Assembly (NCBI RefSeq): GCF_000760295.1
Contig: NZ_JNBA01000014.1
Span: forward strand, 1-64,000
DNA: 64,000 bases
Reading direction: 5' to 3'
Origin: Prochlorococcus sp. MIT 0701
Lineage (GTDB): Bacteria > Cyanobacteriota > Cyanobacteriia > PCC-6307 > Cyanobiaceae
Shown here: piece by piece, positions 42,665 to 51,872 of the stretch
Layout: every line of letters begins with the position of its first letter
Position numbering within the stretch: position 1 is the first letter of the stretch
The notes under the pieces: model-generated
What the model was told of the DNA's origin: nothing
Seen by the model: only the letters and a program-made list of their open reading frames with translations
The model's database searches: none
Translations under genes and position numbers: made by a program

Positions 42665-42960
42665 TTAGCAAACTGCATGTTGTATTATTTGTAAATTTAA
42701 GCCAATATCATTCCAGGAGAGCGCTTGAAGAGACAATGTTTTGCAATTTGCTTCTTTAGCAAACTCAATTAATCTATCGAAGAGAAGACTGCCTAGCCCT
42801 TGACTCCTGTATTGCTTTTTAATTGTAAAATTATCTATCGCCAACCTTCTTCCCATTCGCATCAATACCACCATGACTCTCGTCACGCCACATCAATAAA
42901 TGCGCTCCAGAGCTCATCCCTAGCTCATTTAATTGTTCTGCTGAGACTCCATAGCCAAAG
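42665..42960 (-). pseudogene. GNAT acetyltransferase, frameshifted
   Basis: The C-terminal part (ORF ending 42665) has LAIDNFTIKKQYRSQGLGSL, the acetyl-CoA binding Q/R-x-x-G-x-G/A motif of GNAT (here RSQGLG). The upstream part in another frame reads AEQLNELGMSSGAHLLMWRD. Joined, they give a normal GNAT order, but a frameshift near 42835 separates them. It is probably inactive. Confidence 0.6.
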
Positions 42961-43080
42961 CACTTATGGCTGTCATATTCCAGACTTGTACTGTGATGGC
43001 GATAGCGCTGGCAGAAACGCTCATACCACCTGGCGCATCCATCGAGCGTTGCCGAGAGCTTTAAAAAGGCTGGCTGCTAT
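42950..43080 (-). repeat. diverged repeat matching 34200-34310
   Basis: On the minus strand, LSATLDGCARWYERFCQRYR is readable here. At 34200-34310 the same order of bases survives with stops. DNA identity is high around GGCGNATCCATNNAGCGTTG. It is probably a repeated, decayed small gene. Confidence 0.4.
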
Positions 43081-43099
43081 TCACTGATGCCATCTGCCT

Positions 43100-43390
43100 T
43101 CAGCCTCCTGTAGCGGTTTGCTTCCCGTAGATCAACTTAAGGGTAAGGATTGTCACGTTGAGGATGAAGGTAATGATGTTTGCAATAAGAACAGGAAGAG
43201 CATTTGTTTCTATTGCATAGATAATCCAAAATAAGAGACCAGTGATAAACATCAAGAGCATCACTATCGATACATCATCAGCCTTCTTAGTTTTCCATAT
43301 CTTTATGGCCTGAGGTAAGAATGCAACGGTCGTTAATGCAGCAGCTATAAAGCCGAAGGTGTTAGGAGTTATTAGTTTATCAATGCCCAT
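43100..43390 (-). CDS. SemiSWEET-type sugar transporter subunit
   Basis: Encodes 96 aa with three hydrophobic helices (about residues 9-27, 43-63 and 67-87). The first helix ends in FLPQAIKIWKTKKADDVS, the PQ-loop signature. SemiSWEETs are half-size SWEETs that dimerise to move sugars down a gradient. The substrate is not readable. It is complete, with start ATG 43390. Confidence 0.88.
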   Translation of the reverse strand: MGIDKLITPNTFGFIAAALTTVAFLPQAIKIWKTKKADDVSIVMLLMFITGLLFWIIYAIETNALPVLIANIITFILNVTILTLKLIYGKQTATGG

Positions 43391-43539
43391 TTGTAACTAT
43401 AAGAATTAGCTTCTAGAGAATAATTCTCTCAGTGTAATTGCACAGCAGCTTTGCCTCTATAGAGAGGCACACCCCAGTGGCTTGTGGGAGTGCCTTGGCA
43501 AGACGCTCCTTGCTGAGGCGCTCCTCTGCAAAAAATCCC

Positions 43540-44151
43540 TTATCGGCTGTGCTCAACCCAAAACGCCAACAGCTGTTCATATGACGGAGCGAGTGGTGCT
43601 TTGTTTTCGATAAGGAATTGGATGATGGTTGCCTTCCTTGCGTATTTGCTTCGTCCAGGGAGAGCCATGCGTGACGCAATGGCTCTAAGCTCTGTGGCCT
43701 TCAGTTTTTCGAACTGCTCCTCCTTTGCTGGAGGTAACGACCTAAAGGCTTGAGGGGAAAGGCCTTGGCCTCCACCTCATTCTTCAGAGCCTGAAGCGTG
43801 CGGGCCTGGGAGTCGATGTGCTCCCCGATGTCACGAGCCAGCTTCTTGTCGAGGTTGTTGACCTCCTCAATGGCTGCAAGTAACCCATCAGCGATTGATA
43901 TCGACCACCTCCTTGGTGGCTTCACGCTTAGTAAGCCGTGCCTCCTTCGCCTGATCCATTGCAAGGCGGAAGGTCTGGATGAATGCCCGCACAGCCTCAA
44001 CCAAGGTAGATCCAGAGAACACACCCCAAGAACCGTTCTCCTCAAAAGCCTCCTCTAGAGCTTCCCCTGCGTTCTCGAGCTCCTTAAGCACCTGGCCATA
44101 ACCATGGAGGAACTTGTTTGGCTCAGCATTCTGGCGCAGGTTGAGATCCAT
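43540..44151 (-). pseudogene. broken gene with SAP-like C-terminal block
   Basis: Starts MDLNLRQNAEPNKFLHGYGQ (ATG 44151) and continues helical to VVDI. Near 43890 the frame shifts. The middle then reads ADGLLAAIEEVNNLDKKLAR, and a second shift near 43745 leads into FRSLPPAKEEQFEKLKATEL, RAIASRMALPGRSKYARKAT and IIQFLIENKAPLAPSYEQLL, ending at 43540. The last block has the length and charge pattern of a SAP-like nucleic-acid-binding helix pair. Two shifts mean it is dead. Confidence 0.6.
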
Positions 44152-44443
44152 TCCGAAGTAAGCCGAACAGGCGATCAAGAATTGGCTTTAGCTCCACGGC
44201 AAGCTCCCCCAGGATTAATTTCAGTCATCTGATCAGGGCTTCCAGGCCTGATCTGTTGGCAGGAATGGCTTGAAATGCCATTCTCTGACCATTTAGCCCC
44301 CCTTTAGGGAAGAGCAAATGGAAAGCTGCAACTAGCAATCAATAGCTGAATGATTACTGACTACAAGATCATCTTCTTCCCACCTCTGGCCATGCGAGCT
44401 CATCAGAGGTGTGCAAGGCTGCAGGGATGGACATGTGATCTAG

Positions 44444-44722
44444 ATGGAGACGCACACTGCTCTACTCACGTTGATTTCAATGGCGGTGTTGGTTGGCCTT
44501 GGTGTTGGCTATTTGGCAAAAACTGCGATGTTCAAGAACGGACCAATTGAGAGAGGTCCACTCGGGCAAATGAAGGCAGGAGGGCTGTTTGACTTTGGGG
44601 CTGGGGAAAAGGTCAGCTCTCAACGAAAGCCTCCCTATCAAGCGAAGATCAGCCAGGACGAGACAATCAAAGCGCGATTAGAGAAGACCTTTGCTGATAG
44701 CGCATCAGGAAAGGACGACTGA
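44444..44722 (+). CDS. single-span family, member D
   Basis: Encodes 92 aa: METHTALLTLISMAVLVGLG, VGYLAKTAMFKNGPIERGPL, then AGGLFDFGAGEKVSSQRKPP and a C-terminal helix ETIKARLEKTFADSASGKDD. LFDF, the basic stretch and TFADSAS match members A-C. It is the most isolated and the longest linker form. Confidence 0.7.
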   Translation: METHTALLTLISMAVLVGLGVGYLAKTAMFKNGPIERGPLGQMKAGGLFDFGAGEKVSSQRKPPYQAKISQDETIKARLEKTFADSASGKDD

Positions 44723-44752
44723 GAATGACTGCAGCGCTAGGGAGTAACAAGC

Positions 44753-44875
44753 ATGGCAACGAAGTCATCGTTCTCGCATGATCCAATTGGTTGTGTAGCA
44801 AAGACATCGAAGCAAAGACAAGACAAAACCATTCTTGATTTGTACTTCAACAAGGCTTGGTTATTACTGGCTTAA
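44753..44875 (+). CDS. small hypothetical protein
   Basis: MATKSSFSHDPIGCVAKTSK, then QRQDKTILDLYFNKAWLLLA. GGAG lies about 10 bases upstream of the ATG. The frame of the next ORF (44892) overlaps in character and the two may be one frameshifted gene. Confidence 0.35.
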   Translation: MATKSSFSHDPIGCVAKTSKQRQDKTILDLYFNKAWLLLA

Positions 44876-44891
44876 TGGAGACCGCTCTTGG

Positions 44892-45032
44892 ATGTATGGG
44901 TTGAATGCTGCTGATGAGAGCCGTCTTATGAATACAGGCGATGTTGATGCTCATATCCAGGTCGCTAACTCCGTTAAATTCAAGCGTGATATTTGCTTGC
45001 AGCAGATTGCCGCTGGTCTAGAAATAGTCTGA
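44892..45032 (+). CDS. small hypothetical protein
   Basis: MYGLNAADESRLMNTGDVDA, then HIQVANSVKFKRDICLQQIA, ending AGLEIV. Composition looks coding but the start lacks a good ribosome site. It may be the shifted continuation of 44753. Confidence 0.35.
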   Translation: MYGLNAADESRLMNTGDVDAHIQVANSVKFKRDICLQQIAAGLEIV

Positions 45033-45116
45033 GATACTTGTAACTTCAATGCCTATGCACTGGTTCCTATCGGTGATGTCGAAAATGTCTCAATACTGAA
45101 ATAGCCCTGGAGAAAT

Positions 45117-45857
45117 TCACATCACTTGATTGAGAAAACGGCGGCTGCGTTCTTCGCGAGCATTCTCGAAAAACTCATCTGGTGATGAGGTCTCCACAAC
45201 CTTGCCCTCGTCCATAAACAACACCCGATCTGCCACCTCACGGGCGAAGTCAATCTCATGGGTGACAACCACCATGGTCATCCCATTATTGGCCAGCGAT
45301 CGCATCGCATCAAGAACCTCCTTGACCCGTTCCGGATCGAGAGCGCTTGTAGGTTCATCAAAAAGCATGATTTCAGGTTGTAGTGCGAGTGCACGTGCAA
45401 TGGCTACTCGTTGTTGCTGCCCTCCACTCAGCTGGCCAGGGTATTTACCTGCCTGCTCGGCAATTCCCATCTGAGTTAATAAATCGATAGCGCGTGCCTC
45501 CGCCTCCTTTCGAGGCCGACGCTGCACACGAATCGGTGCAAGGGTGATGTTGTCGAGGATGGATAGATGCGGGAAGAGATTGAATTGTTGAAACACCATG
45601 CCCACACGTTTACGGATACGTCGTATCTGACGTTCATCGTGATCTGCGTTTAAGGGGATACCAAGCACTTCAAGTCGCCCCTCATCAAGAGATTCGAGTC
45701 CATTGAAGGTTCGAATCAAGGTGCTTTTGCCAGAACCCGAAGGACCCATCACTACTAAAACTTCTCCGCTTTCAACGTGCAACGACACCTCATCAAGAGC
45801 TCGCTGATGATCACCAAAGCACTTAACAAGGCCCGTGGCATGAATGGCTGGAATCAT
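45117..45857 (-). CDS. polar amino-acid ABC transporter ATP-binding protein
   Basis: Encodes 246 aa. Walker A is GPSGSGKST, the Q-loop region VFQQFNLFPHL, the signature LSGGQQQRVAIARAL, Walker B IMLFDEPTSALD and the switch His in VVVTHEIDFA. It has highest similarity in type to GlnQ/AapP/BgtA proteins. The start overlaps the stop of the permease at 45854 (ATGA). It hydrolyses ATP to power amino-acid uptake with the two permeases and the binding protein nearby. Confidence 0.92.
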   Translation of the reverse strand: MIPAIHATGLVKCFGDHQRALDEVSLHVESGEVLVVMGPSGSGKSTLIRTFNGLESLDEGRLEVLGIPLNADHDERQIRRIRKRVGMVFQQFNLFPHLSILDNITLAPIRVQRRPRKEAEARAIDLLTQMGIAEQAGKYPGQLSGGQQQRVAIARALALQPEIMLFDEPTSALDPERVKEVLDAMRSLANNGMTMVVVTHEIDFAREVADRVLFMDEGKVVETSSPDEFFENAREERSRRFLNQVM

Positions 45858-46882
45858 TGCTTTGAAGTAGCAGACCTTGTGGGGCTGAGTTGATGTTCAA
45901 GATGACGGGCAAGTAAGGCCATAGCAGTGCAAACCAACCAGTAAACCCCAGCTAGCCACACATAAACCTCCAGATACCGACCAATGAAATCAGGGTTGGC
46001 CAAGAGGCTGCGGCTGATCCCAAGGAGTTCCACCAAACCCAAGATGGCCATCAGGCTGGTGTTCTGAAGTAATCCAACTGCTTGGTTGGTCAGGGCCGGT
46101 AGAGCTGTACGAAGTGCCTGCGGCAACACCACAAGTTGAATCATTTGCTTCGGGCTTAGTCCCAGCACAGCAGCAGCTTCACGCTGGGTTCGTGGGATTG
46201 CCTGCAATCCACCTCGCACGTCTTCCGCGATGTATGCAGCAGCAAATAATGCGAAGGCCAATACAGCGCGCAAGACTCGATTCACCTCTAGATGCATGGG
46301 AAGGAAAAGGGGAATCAAAAGTTGACCAAAAAACAACACTGCAATTAGAGGAACAGCCCGCATCACGTCGATATAGATACTGCAACTTCGTTGGATCACG
46401 GCCAGCCTGGTTTGACGTCCGAGTGCCAAAAGGATGCCCAGCGGCAGAGCAAGAGCACCACTGCAGGCGGTGAGCAGCAGGGTGAGGGTTAGGCCACCCC
46501 AGGCATGAGAAGGGACCGGCAGTAAACCGAGGCCACCGGCAAGAAGAACGACACCACAGGGCACCATTGCAATCCATACCAATGGCAAGGCCTTACGAAT
46601 CCAACCCCGACGTGGCCCCAACAGCGTTAGCAAGGTGAGCCCTATCAGCAGTGCAATCCAAAGAAATGGGCGCCAACGTTGATGAGGTGGATAACTGCCA
46701 AAGGCATACAGCGGAAGGTTTTGGCTAACGACTTGCCAATCCGCATCAACAAAAAGCCAATGCAAGGTTGTGGTCGCAACCCAACCAAGCAGGGCAAGCA
46801 GCAAAACAGTCATCAAGCCATCCAGAGGGGTGGCCAATAGGTGCCGTTTGAGACGTTTAAAAGGGCTTGGCCCAAACTGCAT
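45854..46882 (-). CDS. amino-acid ABC permease (AapM/NatH-like)
   Basis: Encodes 342 aa with about eight hydrophobic segments. The EAA-loop is present as REAAAVLGLSPKQMIQLVVL followed by PQALRTALP (about residues 230-260). It is the longer type of the paired permeases (AapM-like, with a long N-terminal extension and membrane-spanning parts before the core). It forms the channel with the partner at 48068. Operon order on the minus strand is binding protein, short permease, HdeD-like gene, long permease, ATPase. Confidence 0.88.
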   Translation of the reverse strand: MQFGPSPFKRLKRHLLATPLDGLMTVLLLALLGWVATTTLHWLFVDADWQVVSQNLPLYAFGSYPPHQRWRPFLWIALLIGLTLLTLLGPRRGWIRKALPLVWIAMVPCGVVLLAGGLGLLPVPSHAWGGLTLTLLLTACSGALALPLGILLALGRQTRLAVIQRSCSIYIDVMRAVPLIAVLFFGQLLIPLFLPMHLEVNRVLRAVLAFALFAAAYIAEDVRGGLQAIPRTQREAAAVLGLSPKQMIQLVVLPQALRTALPALTNQAVGLLQNTSLMAILGLVELLGISRSLLANPDFIGRYLEVYVWLAGVYWLVCTAMALLARHLEHQLSPTRSATSKQ

Positions 46883-47113
46883 CAGGATTTAGCAGGTGTA
46901 CTCGGGGGAACTAGAAACACAATTCGGACATCTTCGCTTGGGATAGAAACGGTCCAGGGACATGCTCAAACGCATAGGCCATCGATGCAGACAATGAACG
47001 TAAGCCCCTTGGGACATCCTGTTGAACCAGAGGTTCTGTTGCCCTAGTTGAGCCAAACATGGGCAGAAGCACAAGCCATTGCTATTGCTTAGAGGTCCTT
47101 CAAGATTTAGCCA

Positions 47114-47350
47114 ATGGAGAGAGCTGAACTCGCTGAAATCTTCGCCAAGGCAACGGTGCTGAATTTCGCACTCTTGACCTTCTGGCTGATTGCTTTCATA
47201 CGTCACCGTGAATGGGGCTATCGCTGGCATTCACGCTGGTTCATCGATCTCAGCAAGAGAAGCTTTGACCGCCTCCACTACGGCGGAATGATGCTTTACG
47301 AAATCATGATCATCCTCTTCTGCTTGACACCTGCTTTGGTACTTAGATGA
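47114..47350 (+). CDS. small DUF6868-like membrane protein
   Basis: Encodes 78 aa: MERAELAEIFAKATVLNFAL, then LTFWLIAFIRHREWGYRWHS and the end FDRLHYGGMMLYEIMIILFC. Two helices flank a basic aromatic loop. The pattern of a histidine-tyrosine-containing second helix is as in DUF6868. It lies on the opposite strand within the transporter cluster. Confidence 0.65.
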   Translation: MERAELAEIFAKATVLNFALLTFWLIAFIRHREWGYRWHSRWFIDLSKRSFDRLHYGGMMLYEIMIILFCLTPALVLR

Positions 47351-47528
47351 GGTTAATGATCCTTTTGGCTTCTGCATTGCCTCGGAGTGCATTGACTACA
47401 GCTAAGTAGTAGTAGTGCAAACATTGAAGGATTCAATGCATCCCTATGGGAATGTTGAGATCTCACCTTGTTAATCGAGACTGGTCTCATTGGCGACATT
47501 TGATAATCTCGCCAATGAGATCCAATTG

Positions 47529-48047
47529 CTAAGTGGTCTCAGCAGGCTTAGGGCCCCTCAGCAGGTTGATTGCAGATAGGAACAATGCTGCCCCGAATAA
47601 TGTTCCTAGAGCCCAAATGCTGTCTGAAGGCCATTCAATAACAAGCAATAGACCGAAGATTGCAGTGATCACTCCATCGAAGACCACCAATCCACCTAAA
47701 GGGCTTGGAGATGCAGCACCTCCAGCCAATTCCATCAAGCCTTCTATTAGAAGCAAGACGCCTGCAAACAAGGTAAGGCTGATTTCACTATCAACCGGGT
47801 CAATCAAAATCCAAAGAGCAGCTGCGATATAGAGCACGCCACTGAAGCCTCGAAACACTTTGCCCTGCAAGCCCGCTTCACCGCCAAGACGCAATAATTG
47901 GCCAATGCCTGCGGCACAGGCAGCCCCCCCGAGGGCAATGGTTAGCAGGGTGGCTGAGGCAAAAGGCAAAAGGATGGCAATGGCAGCTGCAATAAACAAG
48001 AGCACTGCTGCGATGCGCCGTTGAAGTAAAGAGTTCATGAAAAACAA
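47529..48047 (-). CDS. HdeD-family (DUF308) membrane protein
   Basis: Encodes 172 aa with six hydrophobic segments, typical for DUF308. The repeated element LLIEGLMELAGG, and LFGAALFLSAINLLRG near the end, match the family. HdeD is linked to acid resistance in E. coli; cyanobacterial roles are unproven. It sits between two transporter genes that would otherwise be adjacent. Confidence 0.8.
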   Translation of the reverse strand: MFFMNSLLQRRIAAVLLFIAAAIAILLPFASATLLTIALGGAACAAGIGQLLRLGGEAGLQGKVFRGFSGVLYIAAALWILIDPVDSEISLTLFAGVLLLIEGLMELAGGAASPSPLGGLVVFDGVITAIFGLLLVIEWPSDSIWALGTLFGAALFLSAINLLRGPKPAETT

Positions 48048-48067
48048 AAACCTAATTGAGCTTAAGG

Positions 48068-48961
48068 CTATTGCTGGGATCTGATCACAACTCGATTGAG
48101 AACTTCCATCCCTCCAGTGATCAGAAGGTTAAGCAGCAAAAAACTGATCAACAACAGTAAGAATCCTTCAATCGCTCTGCCGGTCTGTGTGATTGTCGTA
48201 TCACTTACCGCATAGACATCGGCATAACCTACGGCGATTGCCAATGTGCTGTTTTTGGCCAAGTTGAGATATTGGCTTGTCAGGCCAGGCAGGATGGCTG
48301 GTAAAGCTTGAGGTAACACCACCCGACGTAACCCAAAACCTTCTGGCAAACCAAGACTGCGAAACGCTTCCCATTGACCACGCGGAACAGAATTCAATCC
48401 ACCGCGGACAATTTCAGCAATCGATGCTGCCGTGAAGACGCTTAGGCCCACTAATAAAGCCGAAAATTCAACGCTCAGATGTAGACCAAGCAATTCGATC
48501 CCTTGGTTCGAGACACGGATCAAGGTTCCCAATGGCGCCAAGGGGGTCCCGGAAAGGCTTAAGAAAGCAACGAAATACCAAAACAACAGCTGAAGCAACA
48601 GAGGGATCTGCCGGATCAAGGCCACATATCCGCTCGACAGTGCTCGTAAGAGCAGATTGCGGCTACTTCTGGCAGCGCCTGCAAGCACTCCAATCACCGT
48701 GGCCAGAACAAGGCCGCAAAGGATGACCTTGAGGCTGTTTAACCAGCCCATGCAAAGAGCCCAGGCATAACTATCCGAAGGCCTATAAGACAGCGGATGT
48801 TCAGCGAGAGCAAAGCCTGCAGGTCGTCCTAACCAAAGAAAGCTGAGCCCCATGTCCGTGCGGATCAGATTCACAGCGAGATTGTTGATCAACACGCCAA
48901 GAATGGTCAGCAGAGCGAGAGCAACGCCAACTTGCAAGCAAAAGTGCTGCGAGCGCTTCAT
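48068..48961 (-). CDS. amino-acid ABC permease (AapQ/NatG-like)
   Basis: Encodes 297 aa with several membrane segments. The EAA-like loop WEAFRSLGLPEGFGLRRVVL followed by PQALPAILPG (about residues 196-226) is present. It pairs with the permease at 45854 for general or polar amino-acid uptake. The start lies six bases from the end of the binding-protein gene, so they are cotranscribed. Confidence 0.88.
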   Translation of the reverse strand: MKRSQHFCLQVGVALALLTILGVLINNLAVNLIRTDMGLSFLWLGRPAGFALAEHPLSYRPSDSYAWALCMGWLNSLKVILCGLVLATVIGVLAGAARSSRNLLLRALSSGYVALIRQIPLLLQLLFWYFVAFLSLSGTPLAPLGTLIRVSNQGIELLGLHLSVEFSALLVGLSVFTAASIAEIVRGGLNSVPRGQWEAFRSLGLPEGFGLRRVVLPQALPAILPGLTSQYLNLAKNSTLAIAVGYADVYAVSDTTITQTGRAIEGFLLLLISFLLLNLLITGGMEVLNRVVIRSQQ

Positions 48962-48967
48962 GGGGGG

Positions 48968-50017
48968 TTAGTTAAAAGGTGGCGCGATCAGTAAGCCACC
49001 TTGCCGATAGGAGCGATTCAGGCCTCTAGGAATTGGCACAGAACTGTTTGGACCGAGGTGGCGGTTGTAGATCTCTCCATAATTGCCTGTGGCTCGGATC
49101 ACCTTGACAACGAAGTCATCTGCCAGACCAAGCTTTTGACCAAGGCCAGCATCAACGCCAAGAAAGCGTCGCAGCGACGACATCTGCGGGTTTGACTTGG
49201 CTTGTTCAAGCTTGCTGTCGACATTCTCTTGAGTAATACCAAATTCCTCAGCGGCAAAAAGAGCAAAGACCACCCATCGGATGGCATCACCAAGCCGTTG
49301 GTCTCCACCCACTGAGGCAGGGGCAAGCGGTTCCTTGCTCAGCACAACATCAAGAATGATGTGCTGCTCAGGATCAGGAAACCCAGATCGGGCCGCCGCT
49401 AGCTGAGAACGATCGGAAGTCATCGCTAGGCATCGACCCTGAAGGTAACCGGCGACAACCTGATTGAGATCTTGATACTTGATCGGCGTATAAGAGAGTT
49501 TTCGTTCCTGAAATGCATCGTTGAGGTTCTGTTCCGTCGTGGTGCCTGAACCGACGCAGATGTTGCTGGCCTTCAAACCCTGAAGGCCCTTAATTCCGGT
49601 ACTTCGCTTGACCATCAACCCCTGGCCATCGTGAAACACCACAGGTGCAAAGGTGAGACCGTTACCTCCTGCTGCATCCCGACTGAGAGTAAATGTGGTA
49701 TTGCGCGAAAGTAGGTCAATTTCGCCTGTTTTTAGAGCAGTGAAGCGTTCGGGTGCTGTAAGAGGTCGATATTGCACTTTCGTGGCATCGCCAACAAATG
49801 CAGCGGCCATAGCGCGGCAAATATCAACATCTAGACCTTCATAGCGACCATTGCCAAGTAGAAAACTAAAGCCTGGGATCTTGCCGCTGACGCCACAATG
49901 CAATTGGCCGCGCTTGCTGATCAATTCCAGTCGAGAACCACCACCTTGATCAATCGAGGCACATCCTGTAGCAAGCAAAGACAGACTGACTAGAGCTGTG
50001 GTTAAACGCCTCATCAT
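48968..50017 (-). CDS. amino-acid ABC substrate-binding lipoprotein (AapJ/NatF-like)
   Basis: Encodes 349 aa. The signal peptide (MMRRLTTALVSLSLLATGC) ends in the lipobox ATGC, so it is probably anchored outside the inner membrane. The periplasmic-binding fold starts with LHCGVSGKIPGFSF, GLDVDICRAMAAA and FTALKTGEIDLLSRNTTFTL. The substrate is an amino acid, most likely general or acidic, by analogy with the Anabaena NatF. It leads the operon. Confidence 0.9.
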   Translation of the reverse strand: MMRRLTTALVSLSLLATGCASIDQGGGSRLELISKRGQLHCGVSGKIPGFSFLLGNGRYEGLDVDICRAMAAAFVGDATKVQYRPLTAPERFTALKTGEIDLLSRNTTFTLSRDAAGGNGLTFAPVVFHDGQGLMVKRSTGIKGLQGLKASNICVGSGTTTEQNLNDAFQERKLSYTPIKYQDLNQVVAGYLQGRCLAMTSDRSQLAAARSGFPDPEQHIILDVVLSKEPLAPASVGGDQRLGDAIRWVVFALFAAEEFGITQENVDSKLEQAKSNPQMSSLRRFLGVDAGLGQKLGLADDFVVKVIRATGNYGEIYNRHLGPNSSVPIPRGLNRSYRQGGLLIAPPFN

Positions 50018-51146
50018 GCTCTAAGTATGCAAATCATTGCCATTCTCTCAGATCTTTGGGAAGGTTTGAGAATAATCGATTGACCCCTCACGCAATGCAG
50101 CAACTAAACGATTCCTTAGTTGAGAACGGAACTGGAGAATAGAATTACTCTTCTTAACTTCCGAAGACTAAATCTTGTATGAAGTAGATGTCTTCAAATA
50201 TATTGTGTAGACTATGGTCAAAAGGAATTCATTCCCCATCTAGACTATAAACAAGAATGGGATTTGATTAGATGAAATAGGCTTTAGGGTGATCAAGCAA
50301 AAGTCAAGTGAGTGATCAATTCAGCATTAATTAATTCCATCAGCAGGGTGAGGTTTTCAGTCGTAGGGCCGGCCAGTAGCATCGAAATTCAATATTAGAT
50401 TTCTAGTATTATTGATTAATCATTAGCCGGGAATCTGCTTGGCTTGAAGTGGATATTCCTGGAACACATTGACTAAGGGCCTAAGGGCTAATATCTTCGC
50501 AGTTTAATCAGTAATCTTATTTATAGAGATTTATAGGTTAACTAGATGAATGAAATACTGCGTTCAAGAGATCGTTCTAACTCTTCGCCGGCGTACGATC
50601 TTTAACCTGCTTATATGGCAATAATGATTCTTATTGCTCTGATATTGACCTGCCTAGACTTTCAATGATGGGCCCCTACGGTAAAGGCAAGGACAAGAAA
50701 TCTGTAAGGGGGAATTTGTCTAAATACGAGTTCTATTTAGATAAGGCTTATGCCTTTTTATGGATGTTATTCTAAAGAGATGAACGAGAGCATTATCGGT
50801 TTTATTGGATGCTAGAGAGCTGAATTAACAGTTTAATAGTGGTCTTATTGTCAAGATAACTTTTAAGTACTTAGCCGACATAATTGAGACTAGAGAGAAG
50901 AAGAGATCAAATCCTAATGATTTTCATTTGACAACCAATTCCGGAAAGGAAAAACACATGGCTCAAAGAAAGTTTGACGAACTCCCCATGCCTTCTGCCC
51001 TACAATCTAATGATAATCAATAGTTATTTAAAGCGACTAGCCTCGTTAAATGAAAAGCTAGGATTCATGCTGATCGCTTAATGTGCTTATATAAATTTCT
51101 CTAGGCAATACCGATTGGGTCGCAACAGAAAGCATAGAGGCAAAGC
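50018..51146. other. AT-rich 1.1-kb gap upstream of the amino-acid transporter
   Basis: No full gene. Tiny frames include 50665-50775 (36 aa, MMGPYGKGKDKKSVRGNLSK) and 50958-51023 (21 aa, MAQRKFDELPMPSALQSNDN) with a GGAAAGGA-like ribosome site. Promoters for the transporter operon are expected in the left part but cannot be pinned. Confidence 0.4.
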
Positions 51147-51545
51147 TCAGACACGACTATAACCACATCTTGTCTCGAAGATTTTTAGGGGTAATCCAGT
51201 TGCTGTCATTGCAGCTCGACACTCAGCGCCAATGGTGCCGTAGACCTCAACACTAAAACCATTACCAAGCTCTGCATGCTTAGCGAGATAGTTACCAACG
51301 ATGGGGTTCGATAGATGAGCTAAAAAGGCTGCATCATTTGCATAGACTTCAGACCAAACAAACGCGAGGGGATCCTCTGGATCCTGATCAAAGGTGTGAT
51401 GCAACATCCCAGGTTCAGAATCCTTGACCCCTGCATCTGTCGTAGCTGCCAATGAAAGATAATCATCAACACAGCCTGGCTTTACATGGATGCGAGCCAG
51501 CAGAAGAAATGGCGTAGAAGCATCGAATTTGGCCATGAAAAGCAT
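51147..51545 (-). CDS. antibiotic-biosynthesis-monooxygenase (ABM) domain protein
   Basis: Encodes 132 aa with the dimeric alpha/beta barrel pattern: FLLLARIHVKPGCVDDYLSL, PGMLHHTFDQDPEDPLAFVW, SEVYANDAAFLAHLSNPIVG. These small enzymes oxidise quinols or antibiotics with oxygen, often without cofactor. No cofactor motif is seen. It stands alone, and the substrate is unknown. Confidence 0.85.
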   Translation of the reverse strand: MLFMAKFDASTPFLLLARIHVKPGCVDDYLSLAATTDAGVKDSEPGMLHHTFDQDPEDPLAFVWSEVYANDAAFLAHLSNPIVGNYLAKHAELGNGFSVEVYGTIGAECRAAMTATGLPLKIFETRCGYSRV

Positions 51546-51872
51546 TAGGGAGCCAAGGTGTTATAGCAGTCTGGAGTAGGGGCATGAGAGAATTGAAAAA
51601 TGAGTCACACAATCATCTGCTCAATAGTAGATCAGACAAATGAGATTATAATGTTGCCGATAGTCGGATGACGACACACAGGATCTGGCTGAACTATTTT
51701 CAGGAAGTTATTTCAATATCAAAATATCATCATGCCTGAGGAATTAATGATTTGGATATATCTAAAGCTCTCAGCCAACGTAAGATTTAAAATCATTAGC
51801 TCTGCAACAAGCAAATCTAACTACAAGACAGTATAGAAAGTCTTTGCAATAACCCCAACAAATACAAACATT
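51546..51872. other. gap
   Basis: About 330 bases. No ORF or hairpin worth naming. Confidence 0.35.

Noticed and set aside
45706-45722. GGTTCGAATC word resembling a T loop
   Set aside because: It is inside the ABC ATPase gene, in frame with conserved codons.
46114-46473. 119-codon ORF on the plus strand
   Set aside because: It is the antisense shadow of the amino-acid permease.
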